DNA of 64,000 bases from Fodinisporobacter ferrooxydans (lineage in GTDB: Bacteria > Bacillota > Bacilli > Tumebacillales > MYW30-H2): contig NZ_CP089291.1 of the NCBI RefSeq assembly GCF_022818495.1, positions 4,605,501 through 4,669,500 of the forward strand, given 5' to 3'. Position 1 is the first letter of the stretch. Each line of letters opens with the position of its first letter. The position numbers and the translations under genes are program-made. The notes below the pieces were generated by a model. It was not told the DNA's origin and did not search any database. It was given only the letters and a program-made list of their open reading frames with translations. This document shows positions 52,841-61,776 of this stretch, piece after piece.

Positions 52841-53020
52841 TCACCGAATCATAGAGTTTCTGTATTTTCCCTTATCTATTTCTGTTAACGAAAGGAAGTT
52901 CCTGCCGACAAGGGCGGCTAATCGGCATATAAAGAAAAGAACCTTGGGACACTCCGTGACGATCGTCACGGATTCAGGATCCTTCTTCAATCGTTCGAAA
53001 AAATAGTCTCCCTGAACCAT
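52841..53020 (-). CDS. Possible small protein, 59 aa, upstream of the M20 gene
   Basis: This frame begins at ATG 53020 (GDYFFERLKKDPESVT near the start) and ends 17 bases before the M20 peptidase start, with GGGAAGAG about ten bases upstream. The composition is protein-like with basic, aromatic and hydrophobic residues, but I recognise no family. A perfect 20-base palindrome lies inside it (52953-52972), so the region may instead be regulatory. Low confidence. Confidence 0.35.
   Translation of the reverse strand: MVQGDYFFERLKKDPESVTIVTECPKVLFFICRLAALVGRNFLSLTEIDKGKYRNSMIR
52953..52972. promoter_or_regulatory. Perfect 20-bp palindrome with CRP/FNR-like half-sites
   Basis: TCCGTGACGATCGTCACGGA is a perfect palindrome containing GTGA-N6-TCAC, the spacing of CRP/FNR-family operators. 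It lies 130 bases upstream of the M20 gene and 170 bases from the divergent small gene at 53145. Whether a protein binds here is unknown. Confidence 0.5.
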
Positions 53021-53144
53021 ACAATTTTTTCTTCTCTTCCCATACAATACAATTGTATCAAGCACCGACTGTGACTCACTGCTTGCTTCATGATTGCAGA
53101 TCCGATGATTGGAATGACAAATGAATGAATGAAAAAGGACAGGG

Positions 53145-53375
53145 ATGATTATGAAAACCAAAGGAAATCAAGCACGCCAAGACATCCTGGAGAGTTTAAC
53201 GACAGACGAACCATTATTGTTGCAATCCATTCTCGATTCCATTCATTTCTATGAGGACAAATACGGCGGCACGTTCCTGCAAACATTAGGCAAGAAAGAT
53301 TTTTTAACTCGACAAGAACAATTGGACGCTGCAGACTGGTCCTATTTCTTGAGTTTTTTTGATACCGATCAATAA
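53145..53375 (+). CDS. Hypothetical small acidic protein, 76 aa
   Basis: This short acidic protein is mostly helical, with ILESLTTDEPLLLQSILDSI, HFYEDKYGGTFLQTL and a final FLSFFDTDQ. No Cys, signal peptide or membrane segment is seen. I do not recognise it. ATG at 53145 or 53151 are both possible after AGGACAGGG. It is convergent to modB and divergent from the M20 region, so probably monocistronic. Confidence 0.55.
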   Translation: MIMKTKGNQARQDILESLTTDEPLLLQSILDSIHFYEDKYGGTFLQTLGKKDFLTRQEQLDAADWSYFLSFFDTDQ

Positions 53376-53414
53376 AGCGGATGCAAAAGTGATTGCATTT
53401 TTTCATGCATGACA

Positions 53415-54095
53415 TCAGCCAATGGTTGCATTGCTTTTGCGGTTGACAATCAACAAGAAGAGAAATGAGAACACGATCATTGTGCCGACCAAATACCAGG
53501 CCAACGTCATGTTTTCCGTATCGATTGCCAAATAAATGGCAGTTGAAACCGTCTGTGTTTTCCCTGGGATGTTGCCTGCAATCATTAAAGTGGCGCCAAA
53601 TTCCCCCAAAGATCGAACAAAACCCACGATATACGCAGTAAGCATGGTGCGAAACGAGAGAGGCACAATCACATACCGGAACAATTGCCATTCATTCGCG
53701 CCAATGGAACGGGCGGCTGCCACAAGTTCATCGTCGATTGCTGCAAGACCTGTTTTCATCGTCTGATAGACAATGGGAAACGAAACGACAACTGCCGCAA
53801 TCACAGCCGCCCACCATGTAAAGAGGATCGTCTGCTTGAACAAACGTTCGATCCATATGCCAATCCAACCACGTTTCCCCAATACGACAAGCAAAAGAAA
53901 CCCGACTACCGTTGGTGCAAGCACCATCGGCAGCATAAATAAGGTTTCAAGGAATACCTTGCCAGGAAATTTTTTTTGCACCATCCACCATGCGGCGGCA
54001 AAACCAAGGAAAAAAACGATCACACTTGCCGTGATTGAAACTCTTAATGTCAGCAAAACAGGTGCAAGAAAATCCCGCGTCAATATCGTCTGCAT
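53415..54095 (-). CDS. modB: Molybdate ABC transporter permease
   Basis: ModB forms the channel for molybdate uptake. The 226-residue protein has five or six helices, a FLGFAAAWWMVQKKFPGK cytoplasmic loop, MLPMVLAPTVVGFLLL and the coupling segment LVAAARSIGANEWQLFRYVI. FVRSLGEFGATLMIAGNIPG is a strong ModB signature, shared with CysT/W relatives. It lies three bases after modA, with its ribosome site in the modA end. No modC ATPase follows, so another ATPase must be supplied in trans. Confidence 0.93.
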   Translation of the reverse strand: MQTILTRDFLAPVLLTLRVSITASVIVFFLGFAAAWWMVQKKFPGKVFLETLFMLPMVLAPTVVGFLLLVVLGKRGWIGIWIERLFKQTILFTWWAAVIAAVVVSFPIVYQTMKTGLAAIDDELVAAARSIGANEWQLFRYVIVPLSFRTMLTAYIVGFVRSLGEFGATLMIAGNIPGKTQTVSTAIYLAIDTENMTLAWYLVGTMIVFSFLFLLIVNRKSNATIG

Positions 54096-54098
54096 ATA

Positions 54099-54947
54099 CT
54101 ATTTCTCCATGGTAAATCCATATGTTTCGAAAATCTTTTTATTTTCCGGCGTTTGCAAAAATTCATAAAATGACTTGGCCGCTTCTTTTTGTTTGCTGTT
54201 TTTAACGATCCCGACCGGATATGCAATTGGCTTATAACTCTTCGGGTCCACCGCAAACGCGATATGCACTTGCTTGGATGTCATCGCATCTGTTTTATAA
54301 ACGAATCCCGCATCCACATTGCCTGTTTCCACATATGACAACACTTGCCGGACGTCTTTACCAAATACAAATTTCGACTGCAGGTGTTGCCATAACTGAT
54401 CATGAACCAATGCATCCTTTGTATAGCTGCCTGCCGGCACGGTTTGCGGCTGGCCGAGTGCCACTTTTTGTATATCCGGACGCTCCAGGTCAGCAATCGA
54501 ATGAATGGCTGCTCCATTTTTTGCAGGTGTAATGACGACGAGCTGATTGCTGAGCAGGACTTTTTCCTGATTGGCTGAGATCAATTGTTTCTTTTCCAGT
54601 TGATTCATTTCTTTTATTCCTGCTGAAAAAAACAGATCGGCGGGAGCTCCTTGTTCAATTTGCTGTTCCAGATCGCCGGAAGCGCCAAAATTAAAATCAA
54701 TCTTTGTGTTCGGGTGTTCCTTTTCATATTGTTTGCTGATCGCATCCAAACTATCTTTTAAGCTTGCGGCTGCCGATACCACCAGCTCTTGTTGCGGTTG
54801 CGCCGCTTGCCCGGATGCACCTTGATTCCCTTTCGCATCTTGTGACACTTGCTGTTTTTGTGTAGTTGTCTGTCCACAACCGCTCACTGCTTGCAAGCCT
54901 AGCAATGACACTGCTGCAACTGCCAATAAGCTCCTGAATTTTCCCAT
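54099..54947 (-). CDS. modA: Molybdate-binding lipoprotein
   Basis: ModA captures molybdate or tungstate outside the cell. The 282-residue protein has a lipoprotein signal ending VSGCG, then a Gln/Ala-rich linker. The two-lobed domain begins ELVVSAAASLKDSLD with oxyanion-binding Ser residues, and NFGASGDLEQQIEQGAPADLFFSA follows. The ATG at 54947 has GGAGGGG five bases upstream. It is divergent from the regulator gene at 55296 and heads modA-modB. Confidence 0.93.
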   Translation of the reverse strand: MGKFRSLLAVAAVSLLGLQAVSGCGQTTTQKQQVSQDAKGNQGASGQAAQPQQELVVSAAASLKDSLDAISKQYEKEHPNTKIDFNFGASGDLEQQIEQGAPADLFFSAGIKEMNQLEKKQLISANQEKVLLSNQLVVITPAKNGAAIHSIADLERPDIQKVALGQPQTVPAGSYTKDALVHDQLWQHLQSKFVFGKDVRQVLSYVETGNVDAGFVYKTDAMTSKQVHIAFAVDPKSYKPIAYPVGIVKNSKQKEAAKSFYEFLQTPENKKIFETYGFTMEK

Positions 54948-55116
54948 AAAAACCCCTCCATGTATCTGCTGAAAATCAATTGCAAATCGTTGAAACAACT
55001 CTCCTTGTATTGCTCTTTCATACCTTGCGGCAATCTTTCGTACGTTATGTATTTCTTTTCTGTGTACGTGTGCTACTGAATGAATGTGATCCTACCCTTA
55101 TTTGACTCTGTTTATT

Positions 55117-55150
55117 ATAACTAATTATAATAAATGATAACTAATTATAA
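55117..55150. promoter_or_regulatory. Two 14-bp direct repeats in the modA/regulator intergenic region
   Basis: ATAACTAATTATAA occurs exactly at 55117-55130 and 55137-55150, a 20-base period equal to about two helical turns. This is typical of a dimeric or tandem operator. It lies between modA and the divergent excisionase-type regulator, which is the obvious candidate to bind it. Confidence 0.65.
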
Positions 55151-55295
55151 ATAGATAAACAAAGAATGTCCATATTGATCTTTTTGAAGTTTTAGCTATC
55201 GGATAAAATCTTGCGCGGCAATATGGTACACTATGCCTTAAGAACTGCTTGGAGAAAGCGTTTGAATTTGTGCGAATCGACAATGGGGGATTGAG

Positions 55296-56243
55296 ATGCC
55301 GGACCAACATTCCTATACAACTGAAGAAATTGCAAAACTGTTAAAAGTGTCGAAGCTTACCGTATACGATTTGATCAAAAAAGGGGAATTGCCGGCGTAT
55401 CGGGTTGGCAGACAAATGCGAGTCGATGCCGTTGACTTGGATTCGTATAAAGAAAAAACCAAAAAGACCGGTAAAGTGCCATACGTGCATATATCTGAAT
55501 CCTCTGCCGGAACAAATCCCCGGCAGGAAACCCTTTCTCCCCAACAAATCGTTATCACAGGCCAGGATATGAGTCTCGATCTATTCGCCCGCTACTTGGA
55601 AAAAACAAACCGCCACTATCGGCCGTTGCGCTCCTATGCAGGAAGTCTGGACAGCTTGATTGCCATGTACAAAGGTGAAGCTCATATTGTCAGCACTCAC
55701 CTGTTCGATGGGGATACCGGTGAATATAATCTCCCATATATCCGCAAAATCCTTGTCGGTCTCCCGTATATCGTCATCCGTCTGCTGGCCCGCTGGATCG
55801 GATTCTACGTTCCAATCGGAAATCCGAAACACATTCAGGTTTGGGAGGATTTAAAACGTCCGGATATTCAAATTGTCAACCGTGAACGCGGTTCAGGATC
55901 ACGCGTGTTTTTGGACGAACAATTGCGCTTGCATGGCATTTCCCCACAAGAGGTCAGGGGATATTTTCACGAAGAAACCAATCATGTCAGTGTTGCAGGG
56001 AAAGTAGCCGGTGGATTTTGTGATGCAGGCATCGGCATTGAAAAAATAGCTCAGATCGTTGGGGTTGATTTTATTCCACTTATGAAAGAACGTTATGATT
56101 TGGTAATTGTAAAATCTCCGGAAACAAAAGCTATGATTGCAAACGTTCAACAATTGGTAGGTTCTGAAGAATTTCGAAATGAACTGCAGGCCATACGGGG
56201 GTATGATATCGCGGAAACAGGGCAGGTCATTTTTGAAACATGA
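55296..56243 (+). CDS. Excisionase-type HTH regulator with periplasmic-binding-like domain (molybdate-linked)
   Basis: The 315-residue protein begins with an HTH_17/excisionase-type domain (SYTTEEIAKLLKVSKLTVYDLIKKGELPAYRVGRQMRVD, about 6-45). A PBP-like domain (about 90-315, IQIVNRERGSGSRVFLDEQL ... GGFCDAGIGIEKIAQIVG) resembles the LysR-type or molybdate-binding PBP superfamily. Such fusions sit beside mod genes in many Firmicutes and can act as molybdate sensors in place of ModE. GGGGGA precedes the ATG. It is divergent from modAB with repeats between, supporting local control. The ligand is inferred. Confidence 0.78.
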   Translation: MPDQHSYTTEEIAKLLKVSKLTVYDLIKKGELPAYRVGRQMRVDAVDLDSYKEKTKKTGKVPYVHISESSAGTNPRQETLSPQQIVITGQDMSLDLFARYLEKTNRHYRPLRSYAGSLDSLIAMYKGEAHIVSTHLFDGDTGEYNLPYIRKILVGLPYIVIRLLARWIGFYVPIGNPKHIQVWEDLKRPDIQIVNRERGSGSRVFLDEQLRLHGISPQEVRGYFHEETNHVSVAGKVAGGFCDAGIGIEKIAQIVGVDFIPLMKERYDLVIVKSPETKAMIANVQQLVGSEEFRNELQAIRGYDIAETGQVIFET

Positions 56244-56329
56244 GCTTGCCGGCAACTCAACTTTCAGGAAGAAGATGCCGAGCAAACGACGCTCATGATT
56301 TGGTGTATACGTTTTTCATGGTTTTTCCT

Positions 56330-57205
56330 TCACCCGGTCTGTCCCGTCTTCCTTCTCTGCGGCTCCGGCCAATTGACCAAAAAAATGCCGACAAAAATGA
56401 ATATGCCGCCAAACAGCACAGACCAGGCAAGTTTCTCGCCGAGAATGGCCCATCCCGACAAAACCCCGAAAAAAGGCGCCAAGAATAAAAAAGCGCTGGT
56501 CTTTCCAGGATCGCCATGTTGCAAAAGATAAAACCAGATAGCAAACTGGACGATGGATGCCATGATGGCTAACCAGACAATAATGGATACAGATGTGCCG
56601 TTGAGAATGAGCTTCGGAGTTTCAAATGCCAACCCGGCAATAAGCAAAACAACTCCGCCGATCAGCATTTGGTATGCCGTTAATACCCAAACATTGAATG
56701 TTCCGCTCCATTTCTTGATGAGCAATGTGGCAATCGCCCAAGATAATGCACCTGTCAGGCCAAGAATCGTTCCGATGTGCATATGGATATGAAACCCAAG
56801 AGTTATAAAGACACCTGCAAACCCCAGGATGACACCACCCCACTGCACCCATCGGTATCTGGCCCCTCTGAAGATCGTAGCAAGTACGACGACCAAAAGC
56901 GGATTTATAAATGTCAAAATCGATGATTCTCCTGCCGGAATCGTTCGCAGGCTGAGAAAGATACAGCCCATGACGCCAGCCGTTTGAAAGATCCCAATGA
57001 CAGCAATCCGAAACCAATCCGTCAATTGAGACGGTCTGCCCTTCCCCCGCACAGCGATCGCCATGATGAGTCCAGCCAACGTAAATCGTATGCCGACAAG
57101 CAGAAAGGGAGATACATATGCAAGCCCAATCTTCCCGACTGCAAACGATGACCCCATGAGAGCTGTTGTTGTAACGACAAGCGCGCTATATAACCATCGA
57201 TTCAT
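56330..57205 (-). CDS. EamA-family (DMT superfamily) transporter
   Basis: This 291-residue protein has ten hydrophobic helices in two five-helix halves, the EamA layout. Motifs are ALMGSSFAVGKIGLAYVSPF and GIRFTLAGLIMAIAVRGKG at the N-terminus and SAFLFLAPFFGVLSGWAILG in the second half. Family members export amino acids, nucleobases or drug-like compounds; the substrate here is unknown. It overlaps nothing and is convergent to the HTH/PBP regulator. The ribosome site is weak (GGATG). Confidence 0.88.
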   Translation of the reverse strand: MNRWLYSALVVTTTALMGSSFAVGKIGLAYVSPFLLVGIRFTLAGLIMAIAVRGKGRPSQLTDWFRIAVIGIFQTAGVMGCIFLSLRTIPAGESSILTFINPLLVVVLATIFRGARYRWVQWGGVILGFAGVFITLGFHIHMHIGTILGLTGALSWAIATLLIKKWSGTFNVWVLTAYQMLIGGVVLLIAGLAFETPKLILNGTSVSIIVWLAIMASIVQFAIWFYLLQHGDPGKTSAFLFLAPFFGVLSGWAILGEKLAWSVLFGGIFIFVGIFLVNWPEPQRRKTGQTG

Positions 57206-57453
57206 TCTGTATCACATCCATTTATTTACGTACGATAATCGTTTCTACTGATAGTTACTTTACAGAAACAACTTTGTTAAGTAAAGTATAAATTTGTATT
57301 ATTTTTTAAAATGGACAATCTATGGTAAAATGTGAAACGAAATGGGTGTATCAGCCAGACACTTTGCAGACAATTGCCGTTGCCTTTGAAACGCGCAAAC
57401 CAGGCGCATAAAATTACAATTCCTTTGAAAATGCTTATGGAGGCACGAAATTT

Positions 57454-58188
57454 ATGAAACCTTACATTCGAGTCGCATCTTCATTGCTAGTGGCGGGACT
57501 TTTGGGCATTTCCTTTATCACCGGCTGCGGTGCTTCGACCACACCTTCCGGACAAACACCTGCCGGAAATACTGCGAAGACGGATTCCAATTCGTCAAAT
57601 GCTGCGAAAAATCCCAACGCGACCACAGGCCAAAAAACTGCAACCGATCAGCAGCAAAAATCCTGGAGCAAACCGCCCGCGATGACGATTGATGTAAACA
57701 AGACGTACGACGCTGTGATTCAAACAAATCTGGGTTCTTTTACAATTGAGTTGTTGCCAAAAGAAGCTCCTGTTACCGTGAATAATTTTGTGTTCCTGGC
57801 AAACCAACACTTCTATGACAACATTAAATTTCATCGGATTATCAAAAGTTTTATGATTCAGACAGGCGACCCAAAAGGGGATGGAACTGGCGGACCCGGC
57901 TATACGTTTAAGGATGAACTGCCGCCAAAAGAACGATATCAGCCCGGTATTGTAGCAATGGCAAATGCAGGCCCCAACACGAATGGCAGTCAGTTTTTCA
58001 TCTGTACAGGTCCTGATAGCGAAGGCTTGAATCAAACACCGAATTACACCATTTTCGGAAAAGTCATTCAAGGCATGGATGTTGTTCAAAAAATCGCCAG
58101 CGTTCCTGTTGGGCCAAGTCCCACAGGGAAAGTAAGCGCCCCAAAAGTGCCTGTGTATATGAAATCTGTCAAGATTGAAACAAAATAA
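57454..58188 (+). CDS. Surface lipoprotein peptidyl-prolyl isomerase (cyclophilin type)
   Basis: This 244-residue protein has a lipoprotein signal ending FITGCG, then a 50-residue disordered linker rich in N, S, T and Q. A cyclophilin domain (about 85-244) contains FHRIIKSFMIQTGDP with the catalytic Arg/Phe region, MANAGPNTNGSQFFICT, and TIFGKVIQGMDVV. It would speed proline isomerisation in secreted proteins at the membrane surface. ATG 57454 follows ATGGAGG. It is the only gene between two convergent or divergent neighbours. Confidence 0.92.
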   Translation: MKPYIRVASSLLVAGLLGISFITGCGASTTPSGQTPAGNTAKTDSNSSNAAKNPNATTGQKTATDQQQKSWSKPPAMTIDVNKTYDAVIQTNLGSFTIELLPKEAPVTVNNFVFLANQHFYDNIKFHRIIKSFMIQTGDPKGDGTGGPGYTFKDELPPKERYQPGIVAMANAGPNTNGSQFFICTGPDSEGLNQTPNYTIFGKVIQGMDVVQKIASVPVGPSPTGKVSAPKVPVYMKSVKIETK

Positions 58189-58416
58189 TGACAAAATACT
58201 GATATAATCATGTATGGAAAACAGCAGTTGCCCATTCATGAAAAAACAAAACGTTCATGAAAATATAAAAAGTCTTTGAAAATACAAAAAGCTGCAAGAG
58301 GTGGCTGCGCGACCGCATGGATTCGCGAAGCCATTTCAGCAGCATTTTGATGTATCAACCATCCTTAAGCGGTTTACGTATATTCCATCGATTCCCGTTT
58401 CGGTTGATTCCCTTTG

Positions 58417-58620
58417 CTACCAAGCAGTATTTTGTTTCTGCGGCTGTTTCCGTTGATTGCGTTCACTCATTACATTGGGTGCGTCTGCATGTTGAATTTC
58501 AAATTGTCGTTCCTGTATTTTTTGCGGTCCGGCCCCTTCCAATAAACGCCCGCATCTGGAACAACGCTCTTGTGTGCTCCGATTTTCCTCATAACAATCT
58601 GTACATCGTATGGTTTTCAT
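58417..58620 (-). CDS. Small zinc-ribbon protein, 67 aa
   Basis: The first 25 residues have two CxxC knuckles (RCTDCYEENRS and RCSRCGRLL), a zinc-ribbon pattern. The tail is polar and Gln-rich. I do not recognise the family; similar small ribbons occur as DNA- or protein-binding adaptors. AAAAGGGG precedes the ATG. A bidirectional hairpin follows the next operon. Confidence 0.6.
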   Translation of the reverse strand: MKTIRCTDCYEENRSTQERCSRCGRLLEGAGPQKIQERQFEIQHADAPNVMSERNQRKQPQKQNTAW

Positions 58621-58785
58621 GAAATTTCCCCTTTTCTGATATGTAAACAGCCTTCTATATCAAACTACAAAATTACTGCGGCTATGTCAAAGTACATAGG
58701 ACTGTCCCAAAGTCATTTTCCAATTTTTACAGTCTCATTTTATGATGAAATTCAGATGAAACACCTCTTAAGATTAAAAACAACG

Positions 58786-58827
58786 ATCCCGTTCCAATTT
58801 TGATAGCGAAACGGGATGTTTTTTATG
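58786..58827. terminator. Terminator after the amino-sugar operon, possibly bidirectional
   Basis: An 8-bp stem (ATCCCGTT / AACGGGAT) with a 16-base loop has a T run on the plus side and a T-rich run (GTTGTTTTT) on the minus side. Confidence 0.75.
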
Positions 58828-58845
58828 CAGTATATATGGCTCTCA

Positions 58846-59706
58846 TCAAACATATTTGTAAGGATAGCTGCCGCTTCTTTGCAATTTCATCCAAACTTTT
58901 AAATCAGCCAGCATTTCGGTATACGGAGAAACCTGATAGGAAAAATCCTGCCGCGTGTTTACCAAACTTTTATCGGATTGGATGCCGTCAAACGGATGTA
59001 TGAACACATCATCTATCGCAAAAACATCTTTTAAATGATTCAACAAAGCATATTTCGACAGTTTTTCCGGTGCCGCAAGATGCGCCAGTCCGGCAATCGG
59101 GTGATTGAGTGCCCACTCAATCGCCTTGGCCAATTCTAAAGTTGTGACTCCATTCCAAAACACTTGCCGATAGCCCCGAATCTCTCCCGTCTGCTGCATA
59201 AACCAGTGAAAAAGCCCGATTCCGCCTAATTTTAACTCAGGACCAATAATCGATGTCCGAATGGTAAGATTCTGTTGATCGTCAATTTCCCCAAGCCATT
59301 TTGTCTTTGCATACACTGTCGTACCATCAGCAATGTCCTGTTCGGTATAATTCCCCCGGTTTCCTGAAAAAACACAATCTGTGCTTATGTGAATGAGCCG
59401 ATATCCGAGATGTTTTCCATACTGTGCAAGTATATGCGGAAACAAGCCATTCACATAAATAGCCTTCGTCCGGTTTTGTTCGGCGTATTGATTCAGCAGG
59501 CCAACTGCATTAATCACCACAACGGGGCGCAGCATCTTTAGCACACTGATCACACTTACTTCATCCGTTACATCCAATGCTACCAAATGATGTTCGGTTG
59601 ATTGCCCGCGAATCGTACTCCACACCTCATATTCGGTTTGTTGCGCCAAATATTGACGAATGACGTGTCCTGCCATTCCTCCTCCGCCAAAAACAAGGAT
59701 TCTCAA
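58846..59706 (-). CDS. SDR-family sugar-nucleotide reductase (RmlD-like), likely for a UDP-linked L-amino sugar
   Basis: This 286-residue NAD(P)-binding protein has the N-terminal GGGGMAGHV loop, the STDCVFSGNRGNYTE motif and the YAKTK active-site Tyr/Lys, as in dTDP-4-dehydrorhamnose reductases. The two genes before it encode a FnlA/CapE-type 4,6-dehydratase and a WecB/FnlC-type 2-epimerase. So it probably reduces a UDP-4-keto-6-deoxy-HexNAc on the way to UDP-L-RhaNAc, L-QuiNAc or L-FucNAc. It is shorter than CapF and lacks that enzyme's cupin domain. TTG start overlaps the upstream TGA. Confidence 0.82.
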   Translation of the reverse strand: MRILVFGGGGMAGHVIRQYLAQQTEYEVWSTIRGQSTEHHLVALDVTDEVSVISVLKMLRPVVVINAVGLLNQYAEQNRTKAIYVNGLFPHILAQYGKHLGYRLIHISTDCVFSGNRGNYTEQDIADGTTVYAKTKWLGEIDDQQNLTIRTSIIGPELKLGGIGLFHWFMQQTGEIRGYRQVFWNGVTTLELAKAIEWALNHPIAGLAHLAAPEKLSKYALLNHLKDVFAIDDVFIHPFDGIQSDKSLVNTRQDFSYQVSPYTEMLADLKVWMKLQRSGSYPYKYV

Positions 59707-60692
59707 TGTAACACACCGCCCCGTCTCAATAGTTTTTCGATTTCGCTGCCAGACATCAGGTTGGTGTTGGATTCATACGTTTCAAATGAAACTTTCTTCA
59801 AATCCTTATACTTGGCAAAAAGCTCAGGGGCTGAATGGGAGGGCAAGATCACAAAATATTTCTCGTTAAATTGATACGTGTTCGGGGTTTCATACCTGGT
59901 CACAAGGACTTCATGCAGCTTTTCGCCTGGCCGAATGCCAATCTCTCTGATTTGGACAGATTTTGCAGCAAATTGGCCGATCAATATATTGGCCAAATCC
60001 AGAATCCGGCAGGAATTCATCTTCATAACAAATGTTTCTCCGCCCATTGCCGCTTGTGCCGCATGCAATAGAAGGTCAATCGCCTCTGCAATCGTCAGGA
60101 AAAACCGCGTCATTTCCCTGGAAGTTATCGTGACATCTTGCCCCTCCAAAATTTGTTTCTTGAAAAAAGGGACGACACTGCCATTTGTCCCTAGTACATT
60201 TCCGCCTCGAATGCACACAAAACGGGTGAAAGTATTCCAATCGTTTGCCCGAATCACCAATTTTTCCCCGATTGCTTTGGTCATTCCGTAAAAATTGATC
60301 GGGTCGGCAGCTTTGTCTGTCGAAACATCGATCACCTTCTTTACCCCTTGCTGAATGCTGGCCCGAATGATATTTTCCGTACCTGCAATATTTGTCTTAA
60401 TCGCTTCTTGCGGTTGCCATTCACAGATTGGAACATGTTTTAAAGCAGCCAGATGGAAGACGTAATCGACATTTCGGCACGCTTCTTGAACGGCATGAAA
60501 ATCTCGTATATCGCCAATAGTAAACTTCAAAATCCCATCTTCCTGAAATGTTCTCTTCATAGTCACTTGAGAGAATTCGTTGCGGGAGAAAATGCGAATT
60601 TCTTTTGGTTTATATCGAAGCAATTGGCGAGTAAGCTCTTGCCCCCAAGAACCGGTACCGCCAGTGATCAGAATCGTGGAATTTTTAAACAT
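59703..60692 (-). CDS. UDP-N-acetylglucosamine 4,6-dehydratase/epimerase (CapE/FnlA type)
   Basis: The 329-residue SDR enzyme has the dinucleotide loop GGTGSWGQE, RIFSRNEFSQVTMKRTF after the second strand, and VSTDKAADPINFYGMTKAIGEK with the YxxxK catalytic pair. Downstream are IRGGNVLGTNGSVVPFF and RPGEKLHEVLV, typical of CapE/FnlA and PseB-type enzymes. The neighbours make CapE/FnlA the better fit. It overlaps wecB-like 60685 by eight bases and the reductase by three, so translation is coupled. Confidence 0.85.
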   Translation of the reverse strand: MFKNSTILITGGTGSWGQELTRQLLRYKPKEIRIFSRNEFSQVTMKRTFQEDGILKFTIGDIRDFHAVQEACRNVDYVFHLAALKHVPICEWQPQEAIKTNIAGTENIIRASIQQGVKKVIDVSTDKAADPINFYGMTKAIGEKLVIRANDWNTFTRFVCIRGGNVLGTNGSVVPFFKKQILEGQDVTITSREMTRFFLTIAEAIDLLLHAAQAAMGGETFVMKMNSCRILDLANILIGQFAAKSVQIREIGIRPGEKLHEVLVTRYETPNTYQFNEKYFVILPSHSAPELFAKYKDLKKVSFETYESNTNLMSGSEIEKLLRRGGVLH

Positions 60693-61776
60693 GACTGACT
60701 CCTCCCAATATCATATTGACAACCTTTGTCGATACATTCGGGTCTCGATACCCATCCGGACAAGTCCATGAATGTCCCGCATGAATCATTAATTTTACAC
60801 ACTCTGCCATCCGCCGTGCGTCAAGCCCGGAAACAATATTGCTGCCACATATCACCGTCTCCGGTCTTTCCGTGCTTTTTCGTATGGTTACAGCCGGAAT
60901 TCCCAGCAAACAGCTCTCTTCTTGTACTGTTCCGCTATCTGTTACAACACAACGAGCGTATTTTTGCAGATGAATAAAATCGAAAAAACCAAAGGGTTTG
61001 CTCAATATGATGAGAGGATTACGAATCGTTATACCGTATTGCTCCAAGCGTGCTTGCGTGCGCGGATGAACGCTGCAAATCAGCGGCATTTGCTGTTCAG
61101 CGGCGATTGCATGCAGCCCGTCGACAATGGTTCGAAGCCTTGACTCATTGTCTACATTTTCTGCACGGTGAGCGGTTACCAGGATATACTTTCCCCGTTC
61201 CAATTTCATTTTCTGGAGAATATCGCTTTGATCCATTGGCGATTGATAATGCTGCAATACTTCGTAAATAGGATTTCCAGACACCCAGATTCGGTAAGGC
61301 GGAATACCTTCGCGCAACAAATTTTCCTTGCTTCCCGGTGTGTATGGCAAATTAAACGAAGAGATGGAATCAATCATCTTTCGATTGATCTCCTCTGGTA
61401 CAGAAGAATCATAACAGCGGTTCCCTGCTTCCATATGATAGACTGGAATTCCCATTCTCTCACCCAATACGGCGCATAAGGCACTATTGGTATCACCAAG
61501 GACAAGAATCCGCTCCGGCTTTTCCTTTACCAGCAGTTTCTCCACTTCAACGAACATTTGGCCGATTTGTTGGCCAAGCGTGTGGCCAACGTTTTGAATG
61601 CTATAATCAGGTTTGCGAACATCCATTTGCTCAAAAAATACATCATTCAGATATCGATCATAATTTTGCCCTGTATGCACAAGAATGTGCCGGGAACTCA
61701 GACAATCCAATTTCCGAATAATTAGACTCAAGCGAATGATTTCAGGGCGCGTTCCCAGAATCGTCATGACTTTCAT
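60685..61776 (-). CDS. UDP-N-acetylglucosamine 2-epimerase (WecB/CapG/FnlC family)
   Basis: The 363-residue non-hydrolysing epimerase has TILGTRPEIIRLS at the N-terminus, VHTGQNYDRYLNDVFFEQ, VLGDTNSALCAVLGERMG, MEAGNRCYDSSVPEEINRK, and a C-terminal TDSGTVQEESCLLGIP motif for UDP binding. CapG/FnlC members act on UDP-4-reduced 6-deoxy amino sugars as the last step. ATG at 61776 has GGGAGG eight bases upstream; the track start at 61812 is too early. It is the first gene of the three-gene operon. Confidence 0.88.
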   Translation of the reverse strand: MKVMTILGTRPEIIRLSLIIRKLDCLSSRHILVHTGQNYDRYLNDVFFEQMDVRKPDYSIQNVGHTLGQQIGQMFVEVEKLLVKEKPERILVLGDTNSALCAVLGERMGIPVYHMEAGNRCYDSSVPEEINRKMIDSISSFNLPYTPGSKENLLREGIPPYRIWVSGNPIYEVLQHYQSPMDQSDILQKMKLERGKYILVTAHRAENVDNESRLRTIVDGLHAIAAEQQMPLICSVHPRTQARLEQYGITIRNPLIILSKPFGFFDFIHLQKYARCVVTDSGTVQEESCLLGIPAVTIRKSTERPETVICGSNIVSGLDARRMAECVKLMIHAGHSWTCPDGYRDPNVSTKVVNMILGGVSHV

